Positions 25,135 through 33,342 of a stretch of 64,000 bases of DNA are shown here, in pieces. The DNA lies in assembly GCF_000785535.1 (NCBI RefSeq), contig NZ_CP007595.1, forward strand, positions 1,426,001 to 1,490,000, written 5' to 3'. Under the pieces are notes generated by a model, which saw nothing but the letters and a program-made list of their open reading frames with translations, searched no databases and was not told the DNA's origin. The position numbers and the translations under genes are program-made. Position 1 is the first letter of the stretch. The number at the start of each line of letters is the position of its first letter. Source of the DNA: Arthrobacter sp. PAMC 25486. Lineage in GTDB: Bacteria; Actinomycetota; Actinomycetes; Actinomycetales; Micrococcaceae.

Positions 25135-25566
25135 CTACATCCCCAGCGCCAGCGCACACACGGTGGCTGCAGCCAGAGCAACTATAGCGGCCGAAGCTGT
25201 ACGTAATATAAGAGCCGGAGCAGCGATGTGGGCCTCGGACTCCAGTGGTCCGATGCCTGCGTGGAGCAGCCGGACCCGGCTGACGGCGCAGAACACCAAA
25301 ATGATGGTCGTCAGGCATGCCACGGCGGCGCAGATGCCCAGCCCCACCACTTGAGCCCCGTGGCCGCCGGCAGCAGCGCTATCGAGCGAGCCGGCGAGCC
25401 CGGCCCCGGCGAACCCGTCCCCGGAAGCGCCCGTGAGCGCCTGGAACCAGCCGCGCCAGATGAGAACGTCGGCGACCACCGCGCTCATGATGGTCCGGCG
25501 CCACGACAATGCGGTGCGTTCCGGCTGCAGGCCAGGATCCCGGACAGGAACCACAAACGGGGCCAT
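25135..25566 (-). CDS. DUF202 membrane protein
   Basis: 143 residues with three helices. The N-terminal DPGLQPERTALSWRRT is the DUF202 start motif (E-R-T-x-L-x-W-x-R-T). It follows the second DUF202 gene after one base, so the two are translated together and probably form a hetero-oligomer. Function of the family is unknown. The central loop is Gly/Ala-rich. Confidence 0.85.
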   Translation of the reverse strand: MAPFVVPVRDPGLQPERTALSWRRTIMSAVVADVLIWRGWFQALTGASGDGFAGAGLAGSLDSAAAGGHGAQVVGLGICAAVACLTTIILVFCAVSRVRLLHAGIGPLESEAHIAAPALILRTASAAIVALAAATVCALALGM

Positions 25567-25567
25567 G

Positions 25568-25924
25568 TTACGGCTTGACCAGGATCAGCACGGCAAAAAT
25601 GATGGCGGCGAGCGAGACAATGACGGTCATGCCCAGCATCAGCCACGAGTGCGGCAGCTCGGCATCGTTGCGCATGGCCTGTTCCTGGTGCGCCCAGCGC
25701 CGGTAGCTGACAACGGCCAGGACGGCGCCAATCACGGCAAGCGTCATGCACAAGATGATGCGAATCAGCGGCGGCGCAATTTCCGGCGCCAGCTGGTCAA
25801 TCGCCACGGCGCCGGCCAGGAGTGCCAGCGCCGTCCGCACCCAGGCCAGGAACGTGCGCTCATTGGCCAATGAAAAGCGGTAGTCGGGCGTCTTTCCGGT
25901 CCGTCGCCAGGCGGGCTCGCGCAT
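25568..25924 (-). CDS. YidH-type DUF202 membrane protein
   Basis: 118 residues with three helices. PDYRFSLANERTFLAWVRTALALLAGAVAID is the YidH signature; EQAMRNDAELPHS lies in the cytosolic loop before helix 3. ATG 25924 is preferred; the longer frame before it would run into the divergent gene at 26053 and has no family match. It is the first gene of a two-gene DUF202 unit. Confidence 0.85.
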   Translation of the reverse strand: MREPAWRRTGKTPDYRFSLANERTFLAWVRTALALLAGAVAIDQLAPEIAPPLIRIILCMTLAVIGAVLAVVSYRRWAHQEQAMRNDAELPHSWLMLGMTVIVSLAAIIFAVLILVKP

Positions 25925-26052
25925 GGGTCTCCTCAACACAATGGGGTGATTAGTCAACCACGAGTCTACTTCGCCTCCCGAACGCCCCGAACACCCTGGG
26001 GAACCGTCCGCGCCCCGTACGCGGAACCTCCTGGTAACGGTAAATTGGGGGT

Positions 26053-27138
26053 ATGACACTTCCCGCGCAGACCCCTCCCCCCGCCGACTTCGCCAGCCGC
26101 GTCCAGGGCACGCTCATGGCCGGTGCACTGGGCGACGCCTTCGGCTACCTCGTGGAGTTTGATTCGCTCGCCGAGATCCAGGCCAAGTACGGCCCGTCCC
26201 TACTGGTGGATTTGTCCCAGTCCGGGGCCCCGCCGCATTTCTCCGACGACACCCAGATGACCCTCTACACCCTCGACGGCCTGCTCGATGTCCTTGAGTG
26301 GGCCAACGGCGGCATCAGCGCCGACGTCAACGCCTGCCAGTGGCTCGCCTACCTGCGCTGGCTGAAAACCCAGGGCATCCCCACGGCTGAGCACGCCCCC
26401 GAGCAGTCCCCCCGCTGGATTGATGCGCAAAGCGTGCTCCACCACCAGCGCCACCCGGGCAACGCCTGCATCACCGGCCTGGCCACGGGCGAGATGGGCA
26501 CCGTGTTCCGCCCCGTCAATCTCGATTCGAAGGGCTGCGGCACCGTCATGCGTTCCGCCCCCTACGGCCTGCTGCCCCATGTTGACGCCGAGACCATCTA
26601 CAAAATGAGCTCCGACGCCGCATCCCTGACCCACGGCCATCCCGCCGCCCGCCAGTCCTCCGGCGTCTTCAGCTGGCTCATCCACGAGCTCGTCATCGGC
26701 GCCCTGCCGCTGGGCGAGGCGGCGCAATCCGCCCAGGCCCGTGCCGCCGTCGAGCCTTCCGCCGATCCCGAACTGCTGTCCCGGCTGGCTGCCGCGCTCA
26801 CCCTTTCCACGCACGACGGCGAACCCCTGTCCGGCGATGCCCTCACCGACGCGCTGGGGCTGGGCTGGGTTGCCGAGGAGGCTTTGGCGGTTGCGCTTTA
26901 CTCCGTATTGGCCACCGAGGCTGCTGCGGTTTCCCCCGTTGACCATTTCTTGGCTGCGGTCCGGCTGGCGGCAAACCACAGCGGCGACAGCGATTCCACG
27001 GCATCGATCGCCGGGAACATTCTGGGTGCGCTGCACGGTGAAGCCGCCCTGCCGCCGTCGTGGTTGACCATGGCGGAGGCGCCTGCAATGATCCGGCATT
27101 TGGGGGCTGAATTCATCAAGCTGACCACCGGCGAGTAA
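26053..27138 (+). CDS. ADP-ribosylglycohydrolase family protein (DraG/ARH type)
   Basis: 361 residues. The dinuclear Mg2+ site is formed by SDDTQMTLYTLDGLL near 65-75 and the C-terminal DSDSTASIAGNILGALHG. GTLMAGALGDAFGYLVEF at the N-terminus and the middle SKGCGTVMRSAPYGL (substrate pocket) are typical. These enzymes remove ADP-ribose from Arg or other targets. The role here is unknown. As NrtR responds to ADP-ribose, a link with NAD control is possible but only inferred. A repeat-rich gap follows. Confidence 0.9.
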   Translation: MTLPAQTPPPADFASRVQGTLMAGALGDAFGYLVEFDSLAEIQAKYGPSLLVDLSQSGAPPHFSDDTQMTLYTLDGLLDVLEWANGGISADVNACQWLAYLRWLKTQGIPTAEHAPEQSPRWIDAQSVLHHQRHPGNACITGLATGEMGTVFRPVNLDSKGCGTVMRSAPYGLLPHVDAETIYKMSSDAASLTHGHPAARQSSGVFSWLIHELVIGALPLGEAAQSAQARAAVEPSADPELLSRLAAALTLSTHDGEPLSGDALTDALGLGWVAEEALAVALYSVLATEAAAVSPVDHFLAAVRLAANHSGDSDSTASIAGNILGALHGEAALPPSWLTMAEAPAMIRHLGAEFIKLTTGE

Positions 27139-27199
27139 TTCAGCGCGGCTAATTCAGTGCGGCTGTTCGCATCTCTGGCGGATATTTCGGGGCAATCCC

Positions 27200-27271
27200 G
27201 TGAACACCGCTGCCGGGTGCGAAGTGAACACCGCTGCCGGGTGCGAAGTGAACACCGCTGCCGGGTGCGAA
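27200..27271. repeat. Three perfect tandem copies of a 24-bp unit
   Basis: Copies at 27200-27223, 27224-27247 and 27248-27271 are identical; the unit begins GTGAACACCGCTGCC. The unit length is a multiple of three, but the frame through it (Arg/Cys/His repeats) has no homology I know. Copy number may vary between strains. Confidence 0.9.
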
Positions 27272-27351
27272 GGATGCCCTGGAATCATTTGGCCTCGGGT
27301 CGGTCGCTGGAAGCGGTGATTCCTCGCCAGATCTCCAATGTATTTTGGCTC

Positions 27352-27413
27352 AGGGGGTAGTCGTTGCCAATCGCCCCCGGTGCACCGGCATCGGATGGCA
27401 ACGACTACCCCCT
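27352..27413. repeat. Palindrome with 18-bp perfect arms
   Basis: Arms 27352-27369 and 27396-27413 (AGGGGGTAGTCGTTGCCA and complement) flank a 26-nt centre with its own CCGGTGCACCGG dyad. It lies between the convergent genes ending at 27138 and 27559, where a bidirectional terminator is expected. Confidence 0.75.
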
Positions 27414-27558
27414 AGCTGTGACGAGGTGTCCGAACCGGCGGCGAAAGGCCACAACGACCCCCGACCGGAACCACCCCGGTGTTAGCGCCCAGCGAAGTTC
27501 AACGGAATCACCTGCCGCGCCACCGACGGGCAACCACGACGGCGACATGGACAACTGG

Positions 27559-28176
27559 TTAGTTCTTGCGCCGCCCGACATTGGTGCAGTCCGCGCAGAT
27601 GCCTTCCGGGATGAGCCCGCGGCGCTGCAGGACTCCGAAGATTTTGCATCCGAGGCACAGGCCGATGAAAGCCTCAAGTGAGGCGGCGACAATGAGGAAG
27701 GCGATCAACGTCCAGCCTGCCAGCGGAACGCCAGCCATCAGCAGTGCGAAGGCAGCGAGCGACAGGACCGTGCCGATGCCCTGGGCGAAACGCTTGGGCG
27801 GCCCCGGCACCAATTTTGCCTCGCCGATACGCGGCGCCAAAACCTTGACGGACAATAGCGCGGCGGGGGAAACACGCGGGCCGAACGCCAGGCGCGGAAC
27901 AAACCCGGCCGCGATGACGGCCACCAGCCACTTCCACTGGGCCAGGACTGCTACGAGCGCCAGCACCACCACAATGCCCGCCGTGCAACGGGCCACATAC
28001 TCATTGACGGGGTTGGGGAACGCGAAGAACCGCTTCAGGGCGCCGGGCGCGGACTGCGCCGGCTTCCCGCTTCCGGGCACGGCCGGCACGCCGTTCGCAC
28101 CGAGCGCACCGGGCATGCCTGATGCCGACGGCTGTAAGAATTCGGTGGCGGCGGGGAGGTCGGCGAGCTGGCTCAT
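27559..28176 (-). CDS. DUF4395 membrane protein
   Basis: 205 residues. A disordered leader (1-40) precedes the DUF4395 domain: VNEYVARCTAGIVVVLAL, FGPRVSPAALLSVKVLAPRIG, and the C-terminal EAFIGLCLGCKIFGVLQRRGLIP with its C-x-x-C. Four membrane helices are evident. The end has another Cys (CADC). Family members often sit by thiosulfate sulfurtransferases or thioredoxins, but none adjoins here; function unknown. Confidence 0.85.
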   Translation of the reverse strand: MSQLADLPAATEFLQPSASGMPGALGANGVPAVPGSGKPAQSAPGALKRFFAFPNPVNEYVARCTAGIVVVLALVAVLAQWKWLVAVIAAGFVPRLAFGPRVSPAALLSVKVLAPRIGEAKLVPGPPKRFAQGIGTVLSLAAFALLMAGVPLAGWTLIAFLIVAASLEAFIGLCLGCKIFGVLQRRGLIPEGICADCTNVGRRKN

Positions 28177-28268
28177 AGGCCCAGAGTAGAACCGCGCACC
28201 GCGGGTTCCCTAGGATTGTTGAGCAGCGTGACGAAATGGGCCGCGCATCATGTGGGCTGCGAGGTCTG

Positions 28269-28303
28269 GCGACCCGGCCGCGGAAGGGCGACCCGGCCGC
28301 GGA
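28269..28303. repeat. Direct repeat, GCGACCCGGCCGCGGA twice
   Basis: Two 16-bp copies 19 bp apart (28269-28284 and 28288-28303), just after the 3' end of the MmcQ/YjbR gene. Each holds a CCGCGG site within CGGCCGCGG; no terminator shape is evident. Confidence 0.6.
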
Positions 28304-28314
28304 GGGGCAGGCAT

Positions 28315-28722
28315 TCAAGGATTCCGGTCCGCCGGGGAGCCGTCCCGGTCCAACAGTGCCAAACACCGGGCAGGGGCGATGTGCCGGTAGGAGCTGTCGA
28401 GCAGTTCGGCGATTTCCTGCCAGTCTGGGCGCCCGACGCTGAGGTCCAATCCCACCCAACCGTACGGGCCGATGTAGGAGGGAACATAGAAACGCGCATC
28501 CGCGAGCAGTGCTTCACGTTCGTCCGCTTCAGGCAGGACCTGGATGGATGCCTCCCGTGGGTGGTCTTTCTGTCCCTGGCCGAAGTAGGCAAAGATCTTC
28601 CCGCAGCGGAACGTGGGACGGCCAAAGGTTTCCTTTTCCAAGGCCTCAGGGAACGCCAGGCACAACGCGCGCAGGTGTTTCAGGAGCGGGTCGGCGTCGT
28701 CATACATCCGGGGGTGGGCCAT
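28315..28722 (-). CDS. MmcQ/YjbR family protein
   Basis: 135 residues. The layout is that of the MmcQ/YjbR fold: LRALCLAFPEALEKETFGRPTFR near the start, GKIFAYFG, SIQVLPEADEREAL, ARFYVPSYIGPYGWVGLDL and WQEIAELLDSSYRHIAP. The family resembles a DNA-binding fold but no function has been settled. ATG 28722 begins MAHPRMYDDADP; a GTG 36 bases upstream is the alternative. The gene is monocistronic by position. Confidence 0.85.
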   Translation of the reverse strand: MAHPRMYDDADPLLKHLRALCLAFPEALEKETFGRPTFRCGKIFAYFGQGQKDHPREASIQVLPEADEREALLADARFYVPSYIGPYGWVGLDLSVGRPDWQEIAELLDSSYRHIAPARCLALLDRDGSPADRNP

Positions 28723-28849
28723 GCCAAAAAGCGTAGTCGTCCCCGGCGCTCTGGTCACGCGCTGATTCAGCCGGCTCGTCCGGGCCCAGCCTGGTCGGCG
28801 GGCTTAGCCCGCTCGCCCTGCCCCAGCGAGTCCAGCCCGCTCGGCGGAC

Positions 28850-29848
28850 CTACCCCACCATCTGCATGAATTCGCCCTCGGAGAGCACCTCGATGCCCTG
28901 GCCGCGACGCTGCAGTTCCAGGACGCGCTGCGCCTTGGAGGTGAGCCGTCCGCTGCGCAGGTCCGAGGCCGTGAAGCCGCTGCCCACCACCAGGACCGTG
29001 GTTTTCAGGGTGACGTTGCTGGCGCACTGGGCGCCGTGGGCAGCTGCCATGGTCTTGGCTTCCGGACGTCCCAGGCTGAGGTCCCCCGTGAACACGACCG
29101 TCTGTCCAAACAAAGGGTGCGCCATGTCGGCCCTGTCATTCGGCACGGGGTTTGGCCCTTCCGTTGACCAGCTGGACCGGCCGCCACGGGCAGTGCCGTT
29201 GGCGATCCCGGCCTTCATCTCGGCAATCTTCTCCAGGGCCGAACGGGTGGCCTTGGACATTCCGTCGCTGGCGGGGTCGTAGGCGTCCACGTGGGGCATG
29301 GCCAGCTTCAACGCCGCAAACACGCCGCGCACCGACTCAACGCCGTGCTTGGCCGCGATGTCCACCATGATCCCGGCGCAGGCCCGGGCATCCTCGGTGG
29401 CGTCGTGGTGATTGCGCAGCGGAACCCCGGCAGCCTCGGCCACAAACGGCAGCGAGTATGAGGGCAGCGAATAGTTCTTCCGAGAGAGCACCACGGTGCA
29501 GGCGTAGTCGAACGCGGGTGCGGGGATGCCCGAAACCTCCGCGGCGGAGCGGATCACGCCCAGGTCAAAGGCCGCGTTGTGTGCAACGAGCGGATCGCCG
29601 CCAATGAACGCGTCAACCTCGGGGAAAACCTCGCGAAAGCGTGGGGCCGCGGCCACATCGTCTGGGGTGATCCCGTGGATGGTGATGTTGCGTGAATCAA
29701 AGTGGTCGTGCCCCTCCGGCGGGCGCATGAGCCAGTAGCCCTCCTCAACAATCACCCCGCCGCGTACCCTTGTGAGGCCCACGGAGCAGGGCGATCCCCT
29801 AAATCCGTTGGCGGTTTCAAAATCGATTGCAGTAAAGTCCAGAGCCAC
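28850..29848 (-). CDS. DEDDh 3'-5' exonuclease with C-terminal BRCT domain
   Basis: 332 residues. Exo I: FTAIDFETANG near 5-13 supplies D and E; Exo II: VAHNAAFDLGV near 88-98; Exo III: HHDATEDARACAG near 148-160 with the catalytic His and Asp. A linker of about 60 residues leads to a BRCT domain (about 245-330: LFGQTVVFTGDLSLGRPEA, AAAHGAQCASNVTLKTTVLVVG). Such DnaQ-like plus BRCT proteins are frequent in actinobacteria and are thought to proofread or repair DNA independently of polymerase III; exact role unknown. Confidence 0.92.
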   Translation of the reverse strand: MALDFTAIDFETANGFRGSPCSVGLTRVRGGVIVEEGYWLMRPPEGHDHFDSRNITIHGITPDDVAAAPRFREVFPEVDAFIGGDPLVAHNAAFDLGVIRSAAEVSGIPAPAFDYACTVVLSRKNYSLPSYSLPFVAEAAGVPLRNHHDATEDARACAGIMVDIAAKHGVESVRGVFAALKLAMPHVDAYDPASDGMSKATRSALEKIAEMKAGIANGTARGGRSSWSTEGPNPVPNDRADMAHPLFGQTVVFTGDLSLGRPEAKTMAAAHGAQCASNVTLKTTVLVVGSGFTASDLRSGRLTSKAQRVLELQRRGQGIEVLSEGEFMQMVG

Positions 29849-29947
29849 ACCCCAAGGTTACCCCCGAGCTGTGACAACCCGCGCCCTCCGAGCCGGAGGT
29901 CACACGGGCTGCAAAATGCGCCCGATCCTGCCCGCCCCAGGCGAAGA

Positions 29948-30007
29948 AGCCGTCCATAGTGCTCCACGCTGCGGACATATCGGCGGCGTGGAGCACTATG
30001 GACGGCT
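29948..30007. repeat. Palindrome with 22-bp perfect arms
   Basis: Arms 29948-29969 and 29986-30007 (core CCGTCCATAGTGCTCCACGC) are exact complements with a 16-nt loop and TTTT on the plus side. It stands downstream of the minus-strand ABC permease gene. The base words do not occur in the other palindromes. Confidence 0.8.
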
Positions 30008-30088
30008 TTTCATGGTCGACGCCGGACGGCTGGGTCCGGCGTCGAGCCTTGCCGGTGGATTGAGCTGCTTTTGGTGCGGGATGGCGGG

Positions 30089-30829
30089 CTAGGGTGTGGC
30101 GCGGCGCAGGGTCAGGTAGGCGGCGCCGCCCAGCACGAGCACGAGGACCAGCGCCATGGCACCAAGGGAGAGCGGTGTCAGCGCGATGAGCCAGGCGCCG
30201 ACGGCCGGCCACCAGCCCTGCAGGGTGATGAGGGCAACGGCCGCGACCAGCAGCACGGCCGCCGAGAGGGTCATGACCAGCACCCCCGTGGTCTGCCAGC
30301 GCTTGTAAACGGTGGCCGCCCAAAATCCGAGCAGGAACAAGAACATCATGAGGACGAAGTAGAAGAACCATTGGATGAACCAGGACTTCTCGGCGACCCA
30401 TTCGAGGGCAAACATCTGGCCCTGCAAACCCCAGCCGTTCGTAGCCTTCTCGATAATGCCAAGGACCACGTAGAGTGCGGAGATGGCGGCGGCGAGCACC
30501 GTGAACAGTCCCACCGTGCCGAGGAAGAAGTTGCGCCGGCTCACGCTCAGCCCCTGCGAGAACGGAAAGCTCAACGTCAGCGACTGGATGCCCAGGCCGA
30601 AGAAATACCACATGACGGCCTGGCCGGCGCCGGAGTACTTCACCCCCACGGAGTCCGGAATCAGCGCCCAGATGACGGCGCTGAGCAGGAACGAGCCGGC
30701 AATGATGACAGCCGGTATGCCCAGGAATGTCCATTTGTTGATGAGCTGCATCCTGACAACTCCAAAAGCGCGGTGTCCGGCACGTCGGTGCAACGGGCCG
30801 TTCAGCGTGGTGTCCATTGTGGTGCTCAT
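30089..30829 (-). CDS. ABC transporter permease
   Basis: 246 residues with six membrane helices (about 36-58, 70-92, 100-125, 150-172, 180-200, 215-235). FSQGLSVSRRNFFLG resembles the coupling region of ABC-2-like exporters of the YtrB/YtrC type. It is the last gene of a GntR-ATPase-permease operon, overlapping the ATPase stop by 4 bp. Export of an envelope-active compound is usual for this set, but the substrate is not known. Confidence 0.82.
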   Translation of the reverse strand: MSTTMDTTLNGPLHRRAGHRAFGVVRMQLINKWTFLGIPAVIIAGSFLLSAVIWALIPDSVGVKYSGAGQAVMWYFFGLGIQSLTLSFPFSQGLSVSRRNFFLGTVGLFTVLAAAISALYVVLGIIEKATNGWGLQGQMFALEWVAEKSWFIQWFFYFVLMMFLFLLGFWAATVYKRWQTTGVLVMTLSAAVLLVAAVALITLQGWWPAVGAWLIALTPLSLGAMALVLVLVLGGAAYLTLRRATP

Positions 30830-31794
30830 CGTATTGCTCCTGTCCGGGCATGCTTCCTCGAGGACGCGCCGTTGCCCTGCCCGGCCACACCGTCCGCCGA
30901 CGGATCGGCACCCAGGGGGGATCCGGCGTCGAGCGTCTTTCTGATGACAAATTGCTGCAGGGACACCGGGCTCAATTCCAACCCCAGTTCCTGCGCCTCA
31001 CGGCGCTCGGCCGCGCTGAGTGCGCCGTCGAGTGTCAGGGAAACGAGGGCACCGACACCCTCGCGGTGCAGGACCTTGCGGCCGGCGGCGAAGGATTCCA
31101 CCCGGGCGGCGGTGCCGGCGACGTTGACGGCGGATCCGCGGATGTTCTCGGCGTCGTCGTCAATGATGACGTGGCCCTTGTCGATGATGATGACGTGTTC
31201 GAGCAGGTTCGCCACCTCGTCGATCAGGTGCGAGGACAGGACGATGGTGCGCGGGAACTCGGCGTAGTCGGCCAACAGGCGGTCGTAGAACAGCTGCCGC
31301 GCCACGGCGTCCAAGCCCAGGTAGGGCTCGTCGAAGAACGTCAGCTCGGCGCGGGATGCCAGTCCGATGATGACACCCACCGCCGAAAGCTGGCCGCGCG
31401 AGAGCTTCTTGATGCGCCTCTTCATGGGCAACTGGAACTCCTCGGCCAGTTGCAGGGCCATCGCCTGGTCCCAGTCCTTGTAGAACAGGGCGGCGGCCTT
31501 GAAGGCATGGACGGGTTTGAAGTCGTCGGGATACTTCTGTGATTCCCTGATGAAGCAAATCCGGCTCAGGACCTTCTCGTTTTCATAGGGGTGTTCGCCG
31601 AACACCCGGACCTCGCCCGAGCTGGCAAAGCCCTGTGCCGTCAGGATCGACATCAATGTGGTCTTGCCCGCGCCGTTGCGGCCCAACAGGCCGTAGATCT
31701 TGCCCTGTTCCAGGCTGAGGCTGACATTGTCGAGTGCCTTGACGTCGCGGTAGTTGCGACTCAGGCTTTCCACTGTGACTACCGGTGTGCTCAC
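30826..31794 (-). CDS. ABC transporter ATP-binding protein (YtrB type)
   Basis: 322 residues. Walker A GRNGAGKTTL near 38-47, Q-loop region FGEHPYE, signature KLSRGQLSAVG near 133-143, Walker B ELTFFDEPYLGLDAV near 154-168 and switch His in VLSSHLIDEVANLL. A C-terminal extension of about 100 residues carries no motif I know. It drives the permease at 30089. It is controlled with the GntR gene eight bases upstream. Confidence 0.92.
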   Translation of the reverse strand: MSTPVVTVESLSRNYRDVKALDNVSLSLEQGKIYGLLGRNGAGKTTLMSILTAQGFASSGEVRVFGEHPYENEKVLSRICFIRESQKYPDDFKPVHAFKAAALFYKDWDQAMALQLAEEFQLPMKRRIKKLSRGQLSAVGVIIGLASRAELTFFDEPYLGLDAVARQLFYDRLLADYAEFPRTIVLSSHLIDEVANLLEHVIIIDKGHVIIDDDAENIRGSAVNVAGTAARVESFAAGRKVLHREGVGALVSLTLDGALSAAERREAQELGLELSPVSLQQFVIRKTLDAGSPLGADPSADGVAGQGNGASSRKHARTGAIR

Positions 31795-31802
31795 AGCGCA
31801 CC

Positions 31803-32219
31803 CTACTTTGCTCTTGTTGCTGTGGCGTCGCTGCTGCTGCCTAAGCCGGCCCCGGATGCAACAGCGGCCGCTTCCCGTGCCAGCATGTCCGCCAGCTGGG
31901 CGCCGTCGATCCCCAACTTGTTTGCCTCACGAGCCAGCGGCGCAATGAATTGTTCGTAAAAGTCCTCCCGGCGCCTGCCCACAAGGACGGCCCGGGCTCC
32001 GGTGGCAACAAACATGCCAATTCCCCGTTTCTTGTAAAGGAGTCCGTCATCGACGAGCCGGTTGACGCCCCTGGCCGCGGTGGCGGGATTGATTCTATGG
32101 AAGGCCGCGAACTCATTGGTGGACGGAACCTGCGCCTCTTCGGCCAGCAGGCCGTCCACGATGTCGTTCTCGATCATTTCGGCGATCTGCACAAAGATCG
32201 GCTTGCTGTCATCGATCAT
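31803..32219 (-). CDS. GntR-family regulator, YtrA subfamily
   Basis: 138 residues. A winged helix with AQVPSTNEFAAFHRINPATAARGVNRLVDDGLLYKKRGIGMFVA covers residues 28-72; the short C-terminal tail of two helices is typical of YtrA. YtrA proteins repress their own ABC operons, and this gene leads the operon. Two ATGTAAC repeats lie in the upstream region. Signals known for relatives are cell-wall antibiotics. Confidence 0.9.
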   Translation of the reverse strand: MIDDSKPIFVQIAEMIENDIVDGLLAEEAQVPSTNEFAAFHRINPATAARGVNRLVDDGLLYKKRGIGMFVATGARAVLVGRRREDFYEQFIAPLAREANKLGIDGAQLADMLAREAAAVASGAGLGSSSDATATRAK

Positions 32220-32279
32220 GATCAGCCTTCCTCCGCACAGTGCCCGAGACTCCCAGCCAGCCTCATTGGTTCGTTCCTC

Positions 32280-32306
32280 ATGTAACTAACCGTACAACCA
32301 TGTAAC
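32280..32306. promoter_or_regulatory. Putative YtrA-type operator: two ATGTAAC repeats 20 bp apart
   Basis: ATGTAAC occurs at 32280-32286 and 32300-32306, 60-90 bp before the GntR start. Twenty base pairs is close to two helical turns, so one dimer or two could bind on the same face. The arrangement is direct rather than palindromic, unlike most GntR sites. Confidence 0.35.
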
Positions 32307-32403
32307 GAGATGTCAACCGCCAATATCCTGCAGCCAAGGAATTCCCCCAAAGATCCTCCTATGGGTGGAGCCCACGTTCAGGGAAGTACCGTAATCTTGA
32401 ACC

Positions 32404-33144
32404 GTGATACTTTCTGCTTTGAGCCAATCCGCCCTGCCCGCGCTCATGGGCCACGGCGCCGTGCCGTCCCTGGCGATCCTGCCCGACTGGCTGGATCCGA
32501 TGACGATTCTGGACAACTCCGCCCTTGGTTTTTGGGTGGTTGTGATTGCCTGCGCCATCATCTTCGCCGAGACCGGCCTATTGGTCGGATTCTTCCTGCC
32601 CGGAGATTCCCTGCTCTTCACCGCCGGCCTGTTGGTGAGCACAGGCGCCATGCCCGTGAACATCTGGGCGCTCATGGGACTGTTGATCGTCTCGGGCTTC
32701 ATCGGAAACCAGCTCGGCTACTACATCGGATACAAGGCCGGCCCGGCAATCTTCAACAAGCCGGAATCCAGGCTCTTCAAAAAGCAGCATGTCGATTCCG
32801 CCCACGCATTCTTTGAAAAGCACGGCGGCAAGGCCCTGATCCTGGCCCGCTTCGTCCCGATCGTGCGGACCTTTGTCCCCGTCATTGTCGGCGTGGCCAA
32901 GATGGACATGCGCAAATTCCTGATCTTCAACGCCATCGGCGCGGTTGCCTGGGCCGGCGGCGTCACCTACCTCGGCTACGTCCTGGGCAACAGGGTCCCC
33001 TGGGTGCGCGACAACCTCGATATCCTCTTCATCGCCATCGTCGCCGTCTCGATCATCCCGATCGGCATCGAGTTCCTCAAGGCCGTGAGCAGCCACCGCA
33101 AGAAGAAGGCCTTGCAGGCAGAAGCGAAGTCCGAGCAGGCCTAG
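32404..33144 (+). CDS. DedA family membrane protein
   Basis: 246 residues with five to six helices. ETGLLVGFFLPGDSLLFTAGLL is the DedA signature with acidic and F-x-P-G-D residues, followed by FIGNQLGYYIGYKAG and the loop FFEKHGGKALILARFVPIVRTFVPVIVG in which two Arg are conserved. DedA/SNARE-associated proteins take part in flipping undecaprenyl phosphate or phospholipids and in membrane potential. The basic C-terminus HRKKKALQAEAK is cytosolic. A strong terminator follows. Confidence 0.92.
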   Translation: MILSALSQSALPALMGHGAVPSLAILPDWLDPMTILDNSALGFWVVVIACAIIFAETGLLVGFFLPGDSLLFTAGLLVSTGAMPVNIWALMGLLIVSGFIGNQLGYYIGYKAGPAIFNKPESRLFKKQHVDSAHAFFEKHGGKALILARFVPIVRTFVPVIVGVAKMDMRKFLIFNAIGAVAWAGGVTYLGYVLGNRVPWVRDNLDILFIAIVAVSIIPIGIEFLKAVSSHRKKKALQAEAKSEQA

Positions 33145-33180
33145 GCCTCGTCTGCGCAGGCACAATTCTTAAAGTACGAC

Positions 33181-33220
33181 GGCGACCCCCGGCATAGTGC
33201 CGGGGGTCGCCTTTGTTTTT
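33181..33220 (+). terminator. Rho-independent terminator after the DedA gene
   Basis: GGCGACCCCCGGCA (33181-33194) pairs perfectly with 33198-33211 around a 3-nt loop, followed by CTTTGTTTTT. It is the clearest terminator in the window. The stem is preceded by AAAGTACGAC (33171-33180), the word of the repeat family found at 643 and 51364. Confidence 0.9.
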
Positions 33221-33230
33221 ACTCACCCAA

Positions 33231-33307
33231 GAAATCTATTACGCAGTTGTTGGACCAAATCGGCTCCGGAAAGCGCCTTCCAGTCCAATAACTGCGTAAT
33301 AGATCTC
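33231..33307. repeat. Palindrome with 25-bp arms (two mismatches)
   Basis: Arms 33231-33255 and 33283-33307 share ATCTATTACGCAGTT and complement; the loop is 27 nt. It lies between the terminator and the convergent rdgB stop. AT-richer than its surroundings. Confidence 0.75.
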
Positions 33308-33342
33308 AGCGAGCCCGGAATCAGATCTCAGCCGGTGTGCTG

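Larger units (their letters stand above)
27139..27558. other. Non-coding repeat region between convergent genes
   Basis: No credible gene. It holds a 24-bp triple tandem repeat (27200-27271), an 18-bp inverted repeat (27352-27413) and, in 27414-27558, nothing else I can name. Confidence 0.6.

Noticed and set aside
27200..27271. CRISPR array
   Set aside because: 24-bp units abut directly with no spacers.
27157..27360. Short frame with three EHRCRVRS repeats
   Set aside because: It simply reads the 24-bp tandem repeat; no ribosome site or known relative.
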